Assembly: GCA_014529385.2 (NCBI GenBank)
Contig: CM043971.1
Location: forward strand, 82,689,340-82,753,339
DNA: 64,000 nucleotides
Source: Adiantum capillus-veneris
Taxonomy: Eukaryota; Streptophyta; Polypodiopsida; Polypodiales; Pteridaceae
Direction of reading: 5' to 3'
Below the pieces are notes generated by a model. That model made no database searches and was not told the origin of the DNA. It saw nothing but the letters and a program-made list of their open reading frames with translations. Within the stretch, counting starts at the first letter, position 1, and each line of letters opens with the position of its first letter. Made by a program: the position numbers and the translations under genes. Below are positions 11,545 through 24,700 of this stretch, piece by piece.

Positions 11545-11835
11545 TACAAGGCTTATTTTACTCTAAAGGGTAAGCTCAAAAGGAGGGTATTGATTTTGAT
11601 GAGACTTCCACTTCTACTGCACAGCTCACTTGCACTAGATGTTTTGTGATTGTGCTTGTTACACAATATGGATAGCATATTTATCATATATACAAGGCTT
11701 ATCTTACTCTAAAGGGTAAGCTCAAAATGAGGGTATTGATTTTGATGAGACTTCCGCTTCTACTGCACAGCTCACTTGCACCCGATGTTTTGTGATTGTG
11801 CTTGTTACACGGTATAGATAGCATATTTATCATAT
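11545..11835 (+). repeat. Tandem duplication, 146-bp unit
   Basis: Copies at 11545-11690 and 11691-11835 abut directly. Both read TACAAGGCTTAT...CATATTTATCATAT and differ at only about ten positions, so this duplication is younger than the decay of the pol gene itself. Confidence 0.9.
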
Positions 11836-12539
11836 GGACGTCAATTATGTATTCTTAAATGGTGATTTTGAGGAGTTTATGAGGAACAACCACCTAGTTT
11901 TTTCATGCTTACTTGCAAAAGAAGGCACCATACGGTCTCAAACAGTCGGGTTTGGTATCAAAAGATGGATAGATTCTCATTTATTTGGGTTTTGAGCGGT
12001 CTTATACCAATACTACCTTTATGTGCTTCTCAAAGAGGTGATATTTATAAACATCTTGTATGTGGATGATAATGTTATCTTATTTTTGGTTGGGTGAAAC
12101 TAAAGTTATTACCTTTGCCACAAACCTTGGTTTTTTGCATTGCTTCCTTATTTAGAAGTAGTGAAGTCTCTTGATGGCATATTTATCTCTCATAATAAGT
12201 ATGTTTAGAAATTATTGCAAAAGTATGGTAAGTAAACTTTATCTCCCTTTTCTTGTCCTATGGATTCAAAATCCAAGTTATCTAAGGATGATGATACTCC
12301 TTTGGTGGATGCTGTAGAATGCATGCAACTTCTTGGTTCTCTCTTTTTCTTGGTTAACACTCGACCTAATCTTTGTTGTGGCATAGTATGTTGAGCTAGC
12401 TTTCTAGTCAGCCTCATCTCTCTCATTGGCAGGGAGCTCATTGAGTATTTTGTTATGTTTGTTGTACTAATGAATGTGGTATATCCTACACCGCATTACT
12501 AACAATGGTTCCAATTGGGTTGGTCATGTTGAATGTCAT

Positions 12540-12690
12540 GCCTAGGGTAAGATTGGGAAGGTCAAGAGCCAGGACGGACATGCGGTCAAGGGGTGTTATA
12601 TATAGCAGGCTATGAGTCTATATATAGTGAGGTTGGGTGGAGAGCTGCATGGTCTAGTTCTCTCTAGTCTTAGATTGGTATCAGAGATTA
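12540..12690 (+). repeat. Possible LTR end with tRNA-iMet primer site
   Basis: TTGGTATCAGAG at 12675-12686 matches the initiator-Met primer site. Upstream are TATA-like stretches (TATATATAG near 12600 and 12630). No LTR start or second copy was found, and the expected CA end before the primer site is not clear. It could be a relic LTR of a Copia or Gypsy element. Confidence 0.35.
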
Positions 12691-14458
12691 GGGGTGGGGA
12701 GAATCCAAGGAGAATGGGAAAAAAATTTGAGCTTGTATGAATTCTCTCTCCCTCTCTCTATCTCTTTCTCTTGCCTGAAGGATGGAGGAAGGTGAGGGGA
12801 AAGGTGGGCTGCGTGCTGCATACTGCAAAGGCGCCACACTTGTGCTCATGCGAAGCATGCATGGAGAGCATGCAAAGAGGTGGCAGTCGAGGACAAGGCT
12901 GACGATTGTCATGGGATCAACCCCTTGCACACAAGAGAGAGCTGAGTTTGACCAACACCAAACCATGTGCATACAAGCTTGTTACTAAAGCCAGGGCAAA
13001 GGCAGCCTGTGGAGAGCGCCATCGTCCTCCTTATCTCTCTTGCTTGGTCATCATGTCTGCGGCTGCAGAGCCATCCAGAACAGGTTTCATACGTTTTTAA
13101 ATTATTTTTAGAGATTTGGGGTGCCCTATTTTAGGCACCCCCCTACTCTATGAGGTCTTTCCCATGAGGCTACAAACAAAAAAATCACAGAGGCAAGGCA
13201 AGGCAACAAGAAACAAGTGTAGAGGCGAGGCATCCTAGGTTTAGAGGCAAGGGAACAAAGCCATCCTGGGTTGGAGAGGTGCAATAGAGCAATTGCAAGG
13301 CTTAAGAAAGCAAAGAGCTTGGGCAAAGCCTCCTTGGCAAGACTCAAAATCAGCAAAGGACCGGCCATGGTTTCCGATTTGGCAAAAACGACATGTAAGT
13401 TATGCAAGATGTGTGTTTTTATTTGGTGAAGTTGGACAAGTTAATGACATTCAACACAAGGTGTGTATTGAGGGAAGTTTCAAATTGCTGAAGCATTTGT
13501 GGTTTCATTGTGGTCTCAATAGGAAGAAAGGCATGCGCAAATTTAACCAAGCTAGCATGACATGAAAGGTTACCTGGCAGTACACCAAGTTGAATACATC
13601 AAGAATCCAAAGTGTTCGAAGAAGGGTTTCTTGGGTCGAAAAAACTACAAGAAGTGCAAGGCATTTAGGCAAAAATTCAAATAACACTATGATCATCAGT
13701 CTGAAATGGTCATAATTTACCATTGTCGAAAAGACAGGTTCAACGGACTAATTTCAAGGGTCAATGCAAGCAGTATTGGCCAATTTAGGTACACTTTGTT
13801 TGTGCAATTAATATATGTGTTTTTATGCTTCAACTATTGAATTTTGCTCGACAAGTTCAACAATTGGCGGGTGTAATTTTTTTTATGACACTACCATAAA
13901 CTACATCATGGTACATCAGTCATGTTTTAACAAAGGAGCAAGGCTCCAACAAGGATAATGCATACAAGGGTTTCTACCTTAAACAAAGCAAAGTTCCCTA
14001 GCAGTAAAGGCAAGTGAGGAATGGCATGTGACTTGTAAGGAAAACTTATTCGGCAAGGCCGATCATTTGCAATTCATGAGGCCGACAAGCATCTTTCTTT
14101 CTCGTTGGAGTTTTAAATTTGCTCGAGCATGGCTCCTCAACAACTTATCTGACCTCGATGTAATAAATATGTGATTATGATCATAAAGTATGCTATTTTT
14201 TTTCTCAGAATTTCTTACTCCGTAAATGAATTTCATTTACAAGATTCTATGGTTGTCTTTTAGCAAGTTACATCTTTGATGCAATGGCAAGCCCTGTTGC
14301 TAGTTTGGGTAATGTAACAAAGAGGAGCAAGGCTCCATAACCTCACTTGTCCATAGAGTTCATTGACCAACATCTCTTTGATATGTCCTCTTTGTACTAT
14401 CAAGAGGAGGGGAGAAGCAAGGCTTCCAAGAGCATGGTTCTGTATCAATGTATATGCA

Positions 14459-14589
14459 TTCAATGCATAATCACAGCTTGCCAAAGTGTAGGAAAAATAA
14501 GTACACGATGTACTTATTCATTTGATGCATAATCACTCCAAAGCAATTACATCTTGCTAGAGTGTAGGCAAAATAAATACATGACGTAC
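14459..14589. repeat. Tandem duplication, about 60 bp
   Basis: Two diverged copies, about 14459-14512 and 14524-14589, each running from ATGCAATAATCAC-like sequence through AGTGTAGG(A/C)AAAATAA to ACG(A/T)TGTAC-like ends. Confidence 0.6.
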
Positions 14590-16533
14590 ATTGAAGCACA
14601 ATCATGCCACAGGATGCTCCAACTTCTGATGCTAGGAGCGGTGGTTATTAAAAAATCAAGTTTGGCAATTCGATGACATTTGATAGCTAAGCTTCAAGAG
14701 CAATCTCTTTAAATATTGGGCAATCTCATGATTCTCAATAAGCTGCATGATTTGGCAAGGTCGTTCCTCTAGGAAAGATTCATAGTGGCGATTCTCTTAT
14801 TTTTGGCATTTGTGTGTCAACAAGATCACCTATTAACTATGAGCACTCAGGATGTGTTCCATGTCATCTTTTCGATGAACTTCAGTGTGAAGCAAGGCTT
14901 CATTTTAGGGAATATTGCATGTGAGCTTCCAAAGTTTGGAATATGCTATTAGCATACAAACTTGGGAAACTTGGCAACCTATCTCCCTCATGTTTTCTCG
15001 GAGATTGGTATGAACCAAGCCATGAGGGCATACATGGTACAACCGATAGCTCTAAATTTTCTCAGTATACATAGCTATGAGTTAGATTCATCAATATAGA
15101 TGGCTATGAGCCACCTTCAAGTAGAACAATGATAAACGTAGAAACTCGCTCTCAAACAAGCAATTCCTTCTGAATTTCATGATCATGGGCCATGGAGGAG
15201 CGATAAGGTTAGCCAACTTCAACTTCTTCTTGCTTTTTGTTTTTAACCTTTAAATTGGACATGATTTTTTTGGATGTGTAAAGCAAGTGCTTTAACAATT
15301 TTAATGAGAAGCAAGGCTTCCATTTCATACCGACGTACTATCCATTGATTTAGGATCAAGGATCATGGTCCACAGATTTGGCAAGTGACAATAATAGGAT
15401 ATAAGCTCATAGTTATGTTGGGAAACAACAAACTATGATGTATCCATGCCGTCACAAATCGTGCAAGGCATGTATGCTACCAGTTCAAACTTTGAGACCA
15501 ACATTGATGACAAGGGCTTATCACACTATTTTTTGATATGTTTATCCCTATTTTAAAATATGCATGCATGTCATTTCAGTATGGTGGACTCATTCCACTA
15601 AATCATAGTTTATGCTTTCGCTATAACATCAACTACTCTATTCCGGAAGAGGTGAGGCTATTGTATTTGCTTTTGATTGTTGTATATGACTATAACGATG
15701 TGCAATTTTATGCATGAGGTACTGGCAAGAAGACGGTTTTTGTGGATAGCAAATAGGTATGGCCTTGCTATCAAGCAAATAGTTCATGGAACGACATGAA
15801 TATATTAATAGAGCTTCAGAGAAGGTGATCTCTTGTTTGAGGTGTTGAAAATATTTCTCTTCTGTTCATGAAGAGATATGATTCTTTCAAGCTCTAGTTG
15901 TGAATACGATTCCAGCTTACAAAGATTTGTTGTTGAATAGGTATTTCCAGAGGTATGACCCATTCAATACCAAATCACTCCATAGGTGTTGAGGGTCACA
16001 TGTTGATCTCATCACAGTTTTACTTTCAAGGAAAGAAGTCTACAATCTACCAAGGGATAGTGGACAAGGTCACGTTCCAAAGTTGATTTTAATTACTATT
16101 AGACATGGTAGACTGTGTTGGTCACCGTTGGTTGCTAGTTTCAAGGGGTTTAACATTCCAAATTTTAACCAAGGGGTTTGTATTGCAAAGGTAACACCCA
16201 TCAATTCTTTAATCCACTTTTCTCTTTACAGACAATGATAAGGTCATGTAGGAGCAAAGAATTTTGGGATGTAGTGTCCTAAATACATTTCTACATTATG
16301 TAGATAAGGACCTACATGGTAGAGATTTGTTTGGCACATGTTGTACAAGAGGAGAAACATGGTCTTGGAACTCATGGAGTTCAATTTAGCCAATGTGCAG
16401 CAAGGATAACGAGGGTCCTTCTCACTCATGTCACATAGTGTTTACAATTACCTCCACAGAAAAGTACATCTCGTACTTGTAGGATGTTCTTTTTTTGACA
16501 TCCTTATCTGAGAAAAATTTCATATGTGGATAA

Positions 16534-16875
16534 TATGAGTCTCTGGGATTGACACTAGTACCCGTTATTTCAATTATGTGTCATGACACAATCCGCAGGT
16601 GCTGGTCAAATCCATTTATTAGAACATTCTGAGGACATCATATCAGCTATTAGACCATTCTAGGCACATCAGATCAGGACCATTTTGAGCACATCAATTA
16701 TGTGTCACGACATAGTCAATAGGTGCTGGTCAATCCGTTTATTAAACCATTTTGAGCACATCATTATGAGTCTCTGGGATTGACACTAGTACTCGTTATT
16801 TCAATTATGTGTCAAGACATAGTCCCCTAGTGCTGGTCAAATCCATTTATTAGACCATTCTGAGCACACCATATT
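16534..16875. repeat. Two full and one partial direct repeats, about 110 bp
   Basis: Units at about 16534-16640 and 16764-16875 share ATGAGTCTCTGGGATTGACA and GGTGCTGGTCAAATCCATTTATTAGA-like text. A shorter copy (about 16695-16763) between them lacks the first part. Confidence 0.85.
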
Positions 16876-17689
16876 AGGAACAATTTCAATTGACAAAAAT
16901 TGTCGAATACCTAGTAAGACTTGTTAAGGTTACAAGTATTGTTAAACGACACTAACGGATGGTTGTTTACACATGTAGAAAATTTATGTTCTGTTCACGA
17001 ACATGTTGTATGGTTGGCACTACCTAGATGTGATTCCTATTATGGTCCCAACTAAGTTAGCACGGATTTCACGTAACTGTAGGGGACAATATTTAGTTTT
17101 TTCCCAATGGGCTGTGAGAATAATGTTATCCATAAGCATTGGCAAGTATGGTCATGAATATGTAGGTTTGGATCTGATTTTGCTAAATGCATGCACACTA
17201 GTGTTTAGCAAAGGCTGATTTGGAGCGGCATGCACATTCGTGACATTAGTAGCTACTAAAGCATTTTGCACTATATGTGAAATATCTCTATGAGATTAAT
17301 TGTGGATCTACCAATCACCAATAGAGGTCATAGCTCAATTTGGTGGGTACTTGTAGATTAGCTAACTAAAGTTAACCAAGATAGTCATTCGTAAAATTAT
17401 TGATTAATCAACAATAATGCAAGTCGTTGTTGTTGCTGTTGTGACACTTGTGAAGATACTGGTTTCTACGTCTACTGCATGTTGTCGGCATCTGAGTGCC
17501 AAAGCCTACTCGCTGGTGGCATCCTCCGCTGATGGTCATGGTATGTGATTCTTCTAGTGTCTTTCCCGTTTTGGTGTTGCTGTTACTTCTTGGTCCGAGC
17601 ACGACATGTCTTGTGTGTTAGCAGGTTGCTCCATTGTTTTATCGGATATTAGGATTACATCTTCATCAGCTAGGACAAATAACAAGATT

Positions 17690-17945
17690 GTTAGGAATGC
17701 GGTAAATGAGGGAATTTTTCTAAAGATTGCTACAAGAAAAGTGTGGCATCAAAGGTCACCTATCGATAAAATTCCACAGTAGTAGTAGCAGTAGAGACAA
17801 AGGCAAACTCAACCTTATAGAGGATAAAGACAAAGCCGAGAATCATGAGGAGAAAAATTGTCTCCATGTTTGTGCCACTCTTGATCTCATTATAATGACT
17901 TTATTGTGTTGTAGATATGGATGGTCTTTTGCCTTCTTTGTTTGA
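17690..17945 (+). pseudogene. Possible retroelement zinc-knuckle fragment
   Basis: The frame near 17685-17735 reads CGK-stop-GNFSKDCYKK, close to the Copia Gag knuckle pattern CGKxGHFSKDC with His replaced by Asn. A short frame (17727-17945) follows, rich in S, K, D and E (SSSSSRDKGKLNLIEDKDKAENH). This may be a Gag remnant; nothing else supports it. Confidence 0.3.
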
Positions 17946-18130
17946 GGGGAGGATTCTTTAGTCTGTGTGAGACCATATCAGCTAAGACATAATTTTAGTC
18001 TATGTAATTAACCCCAACCCGTGTCAGTACTAGCCTGGGTTGCATTGAGTCTCGATCTAGCTTACTTCATTATAGTTCAAAGTTCAAGGCGAGGATTGTT
18101 TGGATTATGGCCTTTGGCTTAGTCCTCTCA

Positions 18131-18208
18131 AACTCTATGGGATTTACCTCTTGTACAACCAGCAATCTAAACTTTATGGGCATTACCTCTTGTACAACTA
18201 GCAATCTA
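18131..18208. repeat. Tandem duplication, about 39 bp
   Basis: AACTCTATGGGATTTACCTC... at 18131 is repeated with few changes from about 18170, both ending AGCAATCTA. Confidence 0.85.
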
Positions 18209-19710
18209 ATAATCTTGTGAGAATGTCAGGGCATATGACCTAGCACACATGTCATGGTGAGTTGCACAAGGGTTTGAAGCTATTCCAAGTCACACCAATC
18301 ACCCCTATTTAATGGAGCCACTCTTGACCTTTAGGAGTTGCCCCTAGCTGGTGTTCTATGAAGAGAGACCGCTTGGTTTCAATGGGGTACTAAACATTGT
18401 AGATAGGGATCTAGAACTACAAGTGGTGCCAAATCATGTCTCAAAGATAATCTTGGGTGTGAGGATTAAGTTGGCATCAACATCTCACTATTATTAACAT
18501 ACATGGCCCTTGCGATGCCAAGGGAAGAGCCAAACTATGGGTGGATATGAGGGATATGTTTTTGGAAGGAGATTGGTGCATCATGGAGGATGTTAATATG
18601 GTGGAGGCCAGAAAGGACAAGACGGGCTCTTTTAGGCTTTTGTCAGGTTTGGAAAAAACAAAATGGGAAGTGCTCTATGAGAAATGGGAATTGATTGACT
18701 TATGGGCTATTGGTCCATGGAGTAGCTCAGCTGGCTTAACTTACACTAGCCTCCAATATGCCAACATAGCCTCTCGTCTAAACAAGTGCTACTTCTCAGA
18801 CCACGTGGATTGGCTTCCACCATCTACAAAATTGACTGTAAATACCACCCAAAGTACCGTACCATTTTCCCCTAAAGTTGAAAATTGTAAGGGCTAAGGA
18901 GGAAGGTTTCTATCTGGAAGGGAAGAAGAAAAAACTTGTGTTGGGGGAGCATCTCTTCAAATAACCACTCTTTAGGTCCCTCCAAGTTGGCACTTAACAA
19001 GCTGAAGAAAGCTGTAAAAGTGGTAGACCCTGACCTGAGCCTGGCCACACGAATGCATAGCATCTAGATGGAAATAAAAAGAAGATGGTCAAGGGTGAAG
19101 AAAGATCAAGATATCTATAACAAAGTAATTAGTGACAAGGTGGAAGATCTCTCTAACGAAATGCTAGAAGACAACGCTTCAAAGGAGGAGCACATGAGGT
19201 GGCTTGAAACCAAGGTGGTGTTTGCTGAATTGCAAGTCGAAGAGATAAAAGGACCAGGGGTTGGCCAAAGCGCTTGCCCTCAAGCTTGAGACTTCCACCA
19301 ACCAAGCTCACTTTTTAAGAGTTTCAAAGTTCAAAAGAAGAAGGGACTCGATAGTAGCAATCACAAACGAGACAAGGAATAAAGTCCAAGAGTAGAATGA
19401 TATGGCCTTGACCATCTTAAACAAATTATCGATCAACCTGAATCATTACTGATTAGTGATGTAAAGTGCATAGTATTTCCAAGAGAACTAGAAGCCTTGG
19501 AAAGTTCCATATCAGATGATGAATGCTGGGCTGCACTTAGGAGGAAAAATCCCCTGGGTGGGATAGGTTGACATCAATTTTTTTCAAAGAGTTTTGGTAG
19601 GATCTTAAATCTTGATAACTCAAATACCAAACAAGAATATTTTAGAGGAGAAGATGGCTCCTAACATGAAAAAAGAGCGATCAAGCCTATTCCCAAATTA
19701 GTTTACTACT

Positions 19711-19852
19711 CTCTCTTAAAGAAATGGTGGCCTATCTCAACAAAGTCAGTTGCTTACAAGATTATTGCCAAGGTTATAACACTCTCTTAAAGCACTGATG
19801 GTCTATCTCAATGATGTCAATTGCTTACAAGATTATTGCCAAGGTTATAGCA
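19711..19852 (+). repeat. Tandem duplication, about 71 bp, in LINE RT
   Basis: CTCTCTTAAAG...AAGGTTATA occurs at 19711-19781 and again at 19782-19852, duplicating the PISxxSxAYKIIAKV coding segment. Confidence 0.9.
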
Positions 19853-20803
19853 CTAAGGATTGCTCCAATCCGAGACAAAGTGATCATCCTCCATCAACAT
19901 GGATTCATCAAAGGAAGAGTAATCTATGACAAGATTCTAATAGCAATGATAGGCTTCTAGTATGAACATTTTACCAAGCATGAATGCATCCTTCTTGAAG
20001 TCGACCTAGACAAGGCATTTGGAAAAATCTTATGGTAGTATATTGAAGTTTTCATGCAAGCTTTGGGCCTTGGACCCAGAATGTGTGCGATTGTGCACAC
20101 CCAAGGGGGGCGGCTAGCTCCTTTGAGCTCCTCTTCAAACAAAGATTTGATTGGGTCCTAAACAATGTTAAGAGTAAGATGAGAAGGTGGGAGTATACAC
20201 TCCTCCCCTTCCACAACAGACTATGACTAACTCCTTCATGATTTCATACATATCCTTTGTCTTGCCTATTTTGAAAATAGTCAAAGGCAATTGGAAAAAA
20301 AATTGAAACCTATCAAACAGCTCCAGGGTGGAATTGGGAACTTGGACCTAGCATTGCACGTACAAGCCATGTGTGCAAAGCTAGCAGTCTCCCTAACAAA
20401 TCAAAGGCAAGATTGGGTGGCCATGGCTTGAGATATGATTGACAAAATAGAGCTCTTCTCACAAGGAGGTCCATGGAAGGAGGCTAAAGTGCATGGCCAA
20501 ATGCTAGCTCCAAGCTGGATTTTTTTGAAGCTAAGGGCTTGCATGAGGGGGATACTAAGAAAGCGCCAGAAACTAGCATCACCATTGGAATGGGGGGAGA
20601 CCTTTAAATACTTCAGGTGCTCCATATTACACTGGTCCCCTTGGCTCTCCAAGGGGAGGAGGATCCTTGAAGACTTTTTTGAGAAAAGTTGTGAGAAAAG
20701 TGAATAACAAAGGGTTCTCCAAGTTGGCACATCTTTGGGACAACACGAACTGCTTTTGGAAGGATGTGGACCAGTCGGTGGTGCAACATAGTTTGAATTT
20801 GAT

Positions 20804-20926
20804 TAAAAGTCTATTGATGAGTAGAGTCTCAGAAGCTCTTTGCAATTATTTGTCGATACCTTTTGATGAAAGGCTATTGATCAGTAGAGTCTCAAAAGTT
20901 CTATGCGATTGTCCAATACCTTCCAC
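20804..20926 (+). repeat. Tandem duplication, about 60 bp, in LINE
   Basis: AAAAGTCTATTGATGAGTAG at 20804 and AAAGGCTATTGATCAGTAG near 20868 start two diverged copies that both continue AGTCTCA(G/A)AAG. Confidence 0.75.
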
Positions 20927-21735
20927 TGAGAGAGAGCTCGATTGGAAAGCTTTCCATTAAGACAAAGTTTTTGCACTTCCAAAAGCATTGGTAACATATA
21001 ACCCACTGATTTGTAAAGCAAATTGGTTCACTGTGCTCATCATATTGTGGAGGGAGAATTGGTCGGCTAAAAGGTATAAACAACATTTGGAAAGGAAACT
21101 GGCCTTGTTGAAAGAAGGTATTCACTTGGAAGGTGCAGTGGGGGTCTATCCCTAATGGGAATAAGATTCTTGCTAGAGGGATTGACACACACTTTCTCTA
21201 GGTGCAAAACAATTTCTGAGGATACCTTGCATCTCTTCAAAGACTCCCCTTCCTTGTGGGGTTTGGCCTCCAAAATTTGCAAACGAGCACAGAGGAAATG
21301 GAAGGTACTCTTTTTTATAAGAGAGAGAAGATTTCAAAACCAAGCAATTCTAGTGTGCACACAAATGACCAGACAGTAGCATCTAAAGTAGATTTGGAAA
21401 GCTTGGAACCTTCAAGTCTTTGAGAGAAACTTTGTGGTAGCTCAGTTCAATGACATCATGTGTGAAATCACTGAGCCTATATAGTTAATAGGGTCAATAG
21501 TAGGGAGAGTCGTGCATGCCGAAGATTTGAAATATGTACTAACTTGCATTGGCTACTTGGATAGTGCCCTCTAGGGGAAATACAAACCGTTGATGTTTGG
21601 CTAAAGTTGTTGGATAAGGATAACATAGGGTTATTTGCTTATAAATTGTACAACCTTTGTTTGAAGCTCGTTGTACATTCTTTGCTGAGTTAATATAACT
21701 TCTCCTCTTACAATTGTGTTATGTGAAAAAAAAAT

Positions 21736-24700
21736 GACATGCTTGTGATAGTAGACTTTGACTCTTAAGCATCAAATAGGCTAGCCTCCTGTTGCAAAAT
21801 TTGGTATTGCTGCAAGTGAATCCAAAGCTCAATGTGTCTTTTATTGGGAAAAAATCTCATATTAGTAAGTATGACAATGATGTAAGGGTAGGCTAATGTT
21901 ATCAAAATTTGTATAAGCCCAAAAATGGATTTCACGCTTTAAAATATATTTCTAATCATACATAGCCTAATGAAGACACAAGTTTTAAGAATTAAAATGT
22001 CATCAAGAATAGAAAATGCTAATGGCTAAGCTGAGAAGGTGGCGAGAATTTGAATGCCAAGCTCTAGAAAAACATTTAGAGGTCATTACGACTTTTCTTT
22101 AAAAAAATTCACATGTTTTGGAAAATTACTTACAATTAATCTCATAAAGGGTAATTAAAGAAAGTAGCAAAAAAGCAGAGTTGTACAAAGGACACATTGT
22201 GAAGCATCGGGCTTAACGAAGCTTATTCAAAGGGCTTCCTTTTGAAATGTATGCATTTACAATTTCTATGATAATGAAATTTCCTTTTGAGGAGAGACAA
22301 GATGGCTATATAAAATCTCGGTGGATTCACTAGTATTACTAAGGAGACATGACCTGCCTGCACCAAAACTGCCTTATTTACACCCATATAAGGGACTCTC
22401 CTTTGTAAAATCTTCCCTTGCCTTAAAAAAAAACCCCTATTGTACACTCATGTGATACCATGCGGTAATTTATGAAATTGGCTAATTACAATGGGTTTTG
22501 CATGATTCAATTGTTATTAATCTAAATATTTAAGAATTGAAGTCCGCCTATGCTCAATAGCATACACTATGAGGCCTTCCTCGTCTTGGCAACAAGTGGA
22601 CACTGAGGTACTTAACACCAAGAGACAAGATTTTGTTGTCATAAAGCTACAAGTAGCATTAGCCTTACAAAAATACCCATATGTTGCATACTGCTTGGAT
22701 TTCCAGCTGAACAAAACAGAATGTCAATTGTTTATTTTAGGAATGTTAAATGTTTTCTCTTGGGGATATGCCACAATGAACTTCAACAATCACGTGAAAT
22801 CAAGGATCATATTACAAAGCAAGAATGAAAATTTACCTCACACTTGTTAAGGTGGATATTGCACATCTAAACTTGTGTGATAGCCCCATTGATTGCATCC
22901 ATGAACTCTGCAATAAATTGGGTAGACTTCATGGCTTGGCCCAAAGTCTTTTATCGCTTCTAGTTCCCATGATGCCCAAGCATGTCTCCTGTTCTCATAG
23001 AGGAGTATTCTATCTTTTGATTGGAGGTACCTTTGAGCTTGAGCAATTATTTTTAGGGAGCTCTATTACATCTTGAACTCGTGGAGGACCCATTTTGGGT
23101 GATTGGCAATGGCTCTTCAACTCAATTTGTGGCCATGTGATTGCCAAGTGCTATGGAATTGGGATCACATCTTCTTTGCTTTCAAATTTGATTATGGATT
23201 TATCAATGACAAAGGCAATAGTTTGGTTAGGAGGTCTTTTACCAAACTATTAAGCTTGTGCTCTCTCTCATTGTAGATACAAGTAGAACAACAAGAGAAT
23301 GTACATGCATATTGATTGAAAGTTTACACTAACAAGAGAATCAAAGATGGAGCACTTGTCTCAAGCTTCTTTGGCTCCCTAAATTATTACTGTACCTTTT
23401 TGTCTTTCAGTACCCTTGTTAGTTCTTGCCTCTACATTTTTTCCATGTAAACTCTTCTTACAAGTATTGCAATGGCAGTAAAGAGGCCACTCTTCGAAGA
23501 AAGTTTCTGCACATTTTCAAATAGTTCTCCTTTGTGCATCCACGATAAGAAGATTTGCATTTTGATAGCACTCACGTTTCTGTTCGCCAAGCCTATTGCG
23601 CACAAAGTATGAACCCTAGGACACCCTTTCTTACCTTGCCTGCTTGTTATAACCACAAGAAGAAATTTTCTCATGTAGGAGAACGGAGTCTTTTGCAATG
23701 ATTTTCATGCAATGCATAACATCATGAGCTTCTGCTCGGGAGGCACCGCATACCTAGCTAGGTACAATTGGGGGCAAAGGACCGCCTCCCCACCGGGTCA
23801 ACGGTCCCCTGCCCCCAATCGTACCTAGCTAGGTATGCGGTTCTTCCCTCACAAAAGCTCATGATATTGAGGTAAGTCATAATGTGGGAATTATTATGAG
23901 AATTTGTCCAAAACTTCTTGTGAACATGGGCACACCATGTACCCAATTGTCATCATTCCTCCTCTGCTACATTGGGTAAACAAGCCATCTTTATCATTCA
24001 AAAATATGCTAGTATCAAAGAAGCAAATACTTTAACGAGCTCAAGAATCTCCTTCCTCCTTTGTTACTTCCTTGATTACAATGACATGTATGGTGGCAAC
24101 CAAAGTTGCAATAAGAAATCAAAACACGGTATTTCAAGATTAATTATGCATTGGACACTATAGTCTTGACACGGGCTCCCCAAGCAATCAACATACCCCT
24201 CAAATCGCATCAGTATATGCCCTTGGTAACAAGCACTTCAAGCCATGTAGAGCCACGGTGACAGATTGATCGCACCAAAGCTAGCATAATGGTCTCCCAA
24301 TGCTCTGTGTCAAGGGTTTATCCCTCAATTAAAGCCCACCAAATGATCTCATCCACAATCACAGGCACCCTGAACCTGTAAGAATAGTATACTTCACTCT
24401 CTTTGATGAATGAGTAATCGCCAGTTTTCTCTTACACTGAATGATACCGATCCATCACACATGCAAGCCTCAAACCATTCTTTAAATCAGGCAGGGCAAA
24501 ACATTACATGCTGTCATTAACAAGAAATTCAATGCTACACTGCCAACTTCATCTCTTGTTGCCAATCTGTGTTTCCCCATGCTTCATCTTGTAGGCACAT
24601 GAGATCTTTGGCAATCGATGGTCTAGGGGAGTCCCGTCATTTAGTGAAAAATGCATGCCTGCTTCATCAGATCCCATCCTTCAGCTACCATTCTGGCCTG

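Larger units (their letters stand above)
9870..12500 (+). pseudogene. Heavily decayed Copia pol remnant
   Basis: Fragments of a Copia polyprotein lie in order on the plus strand in shifting frames. An integrase start resembling LVHADLVGPM is at 10012-10041. Integrase C-terminal part (NEVVERKGKIVKDIAHTLL) begins near 10517 and continues to FWGEGMATSIYLLSHS. A reverse-transcriptase start (KKIIGVMWQFKEKF, near 11480) is followed by DGSLDKYKAYF, then MDVNYVFLNGDFEEF and LYVDD near 12055. The RNase H side is only hinted at near 12390-12480. It differs in sequence from the Copia at 4004-9160 and is far older. Three internal stretches are present twice and are listed separately. Confidence 0.75.
12691..17690. 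other. No intact gene; short duplications
   Basis: About 5 kb without a supportable gene. Open frames are short and show no family motif. Two clusters of locally duplicated sequence, at 14459-14589 and 16534-16875, are listed separately. Recurrent GCAAGGC/CAAGGC words at 13190-15350 give a weakly repetitive texture. Confidence 0.55.
18480..21735 (+). pseudogene. LINE (non-LTR retrotransposon), decayed
   Basis: The frame 18541-18897 resembles the C-terminal half of a LINE apurinic-type endonuclease: GDWCIMEDVNMVEARKDKTG, then WELIDLWAIG, LTYTS and SRLNKCYFSDHVDW. Reverse transcriptase fragments follow: DDECWAALRRKNPLG near 19515, then PISMMSIAYKIIAKVIALRI and HQHGFIKGRVIYDKIL near 19800-19940, and VDLDKAFGKILW near 20000. 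The YADD-box region is not recognisable. The 20600-21380 part resembles the long C-terminal segment of plant LINEs (LAHLWDNTNCFWKDV). The element probably ends at the A9 run at 21727-21735. Many stops and shifts make it inactive. Confidence 0.75.

Noticed and set aside
12782-13100. Short frames downstream of the orphan primer site as a Gag gene
   Set aside because: No Gag motif, zinc knuckle or continuity; too short to support.
16534-16875. CRISPR-like direct repeats
   Set aside because: Units are about 110 bp, diverged and without regular spacers, in a plant genome.
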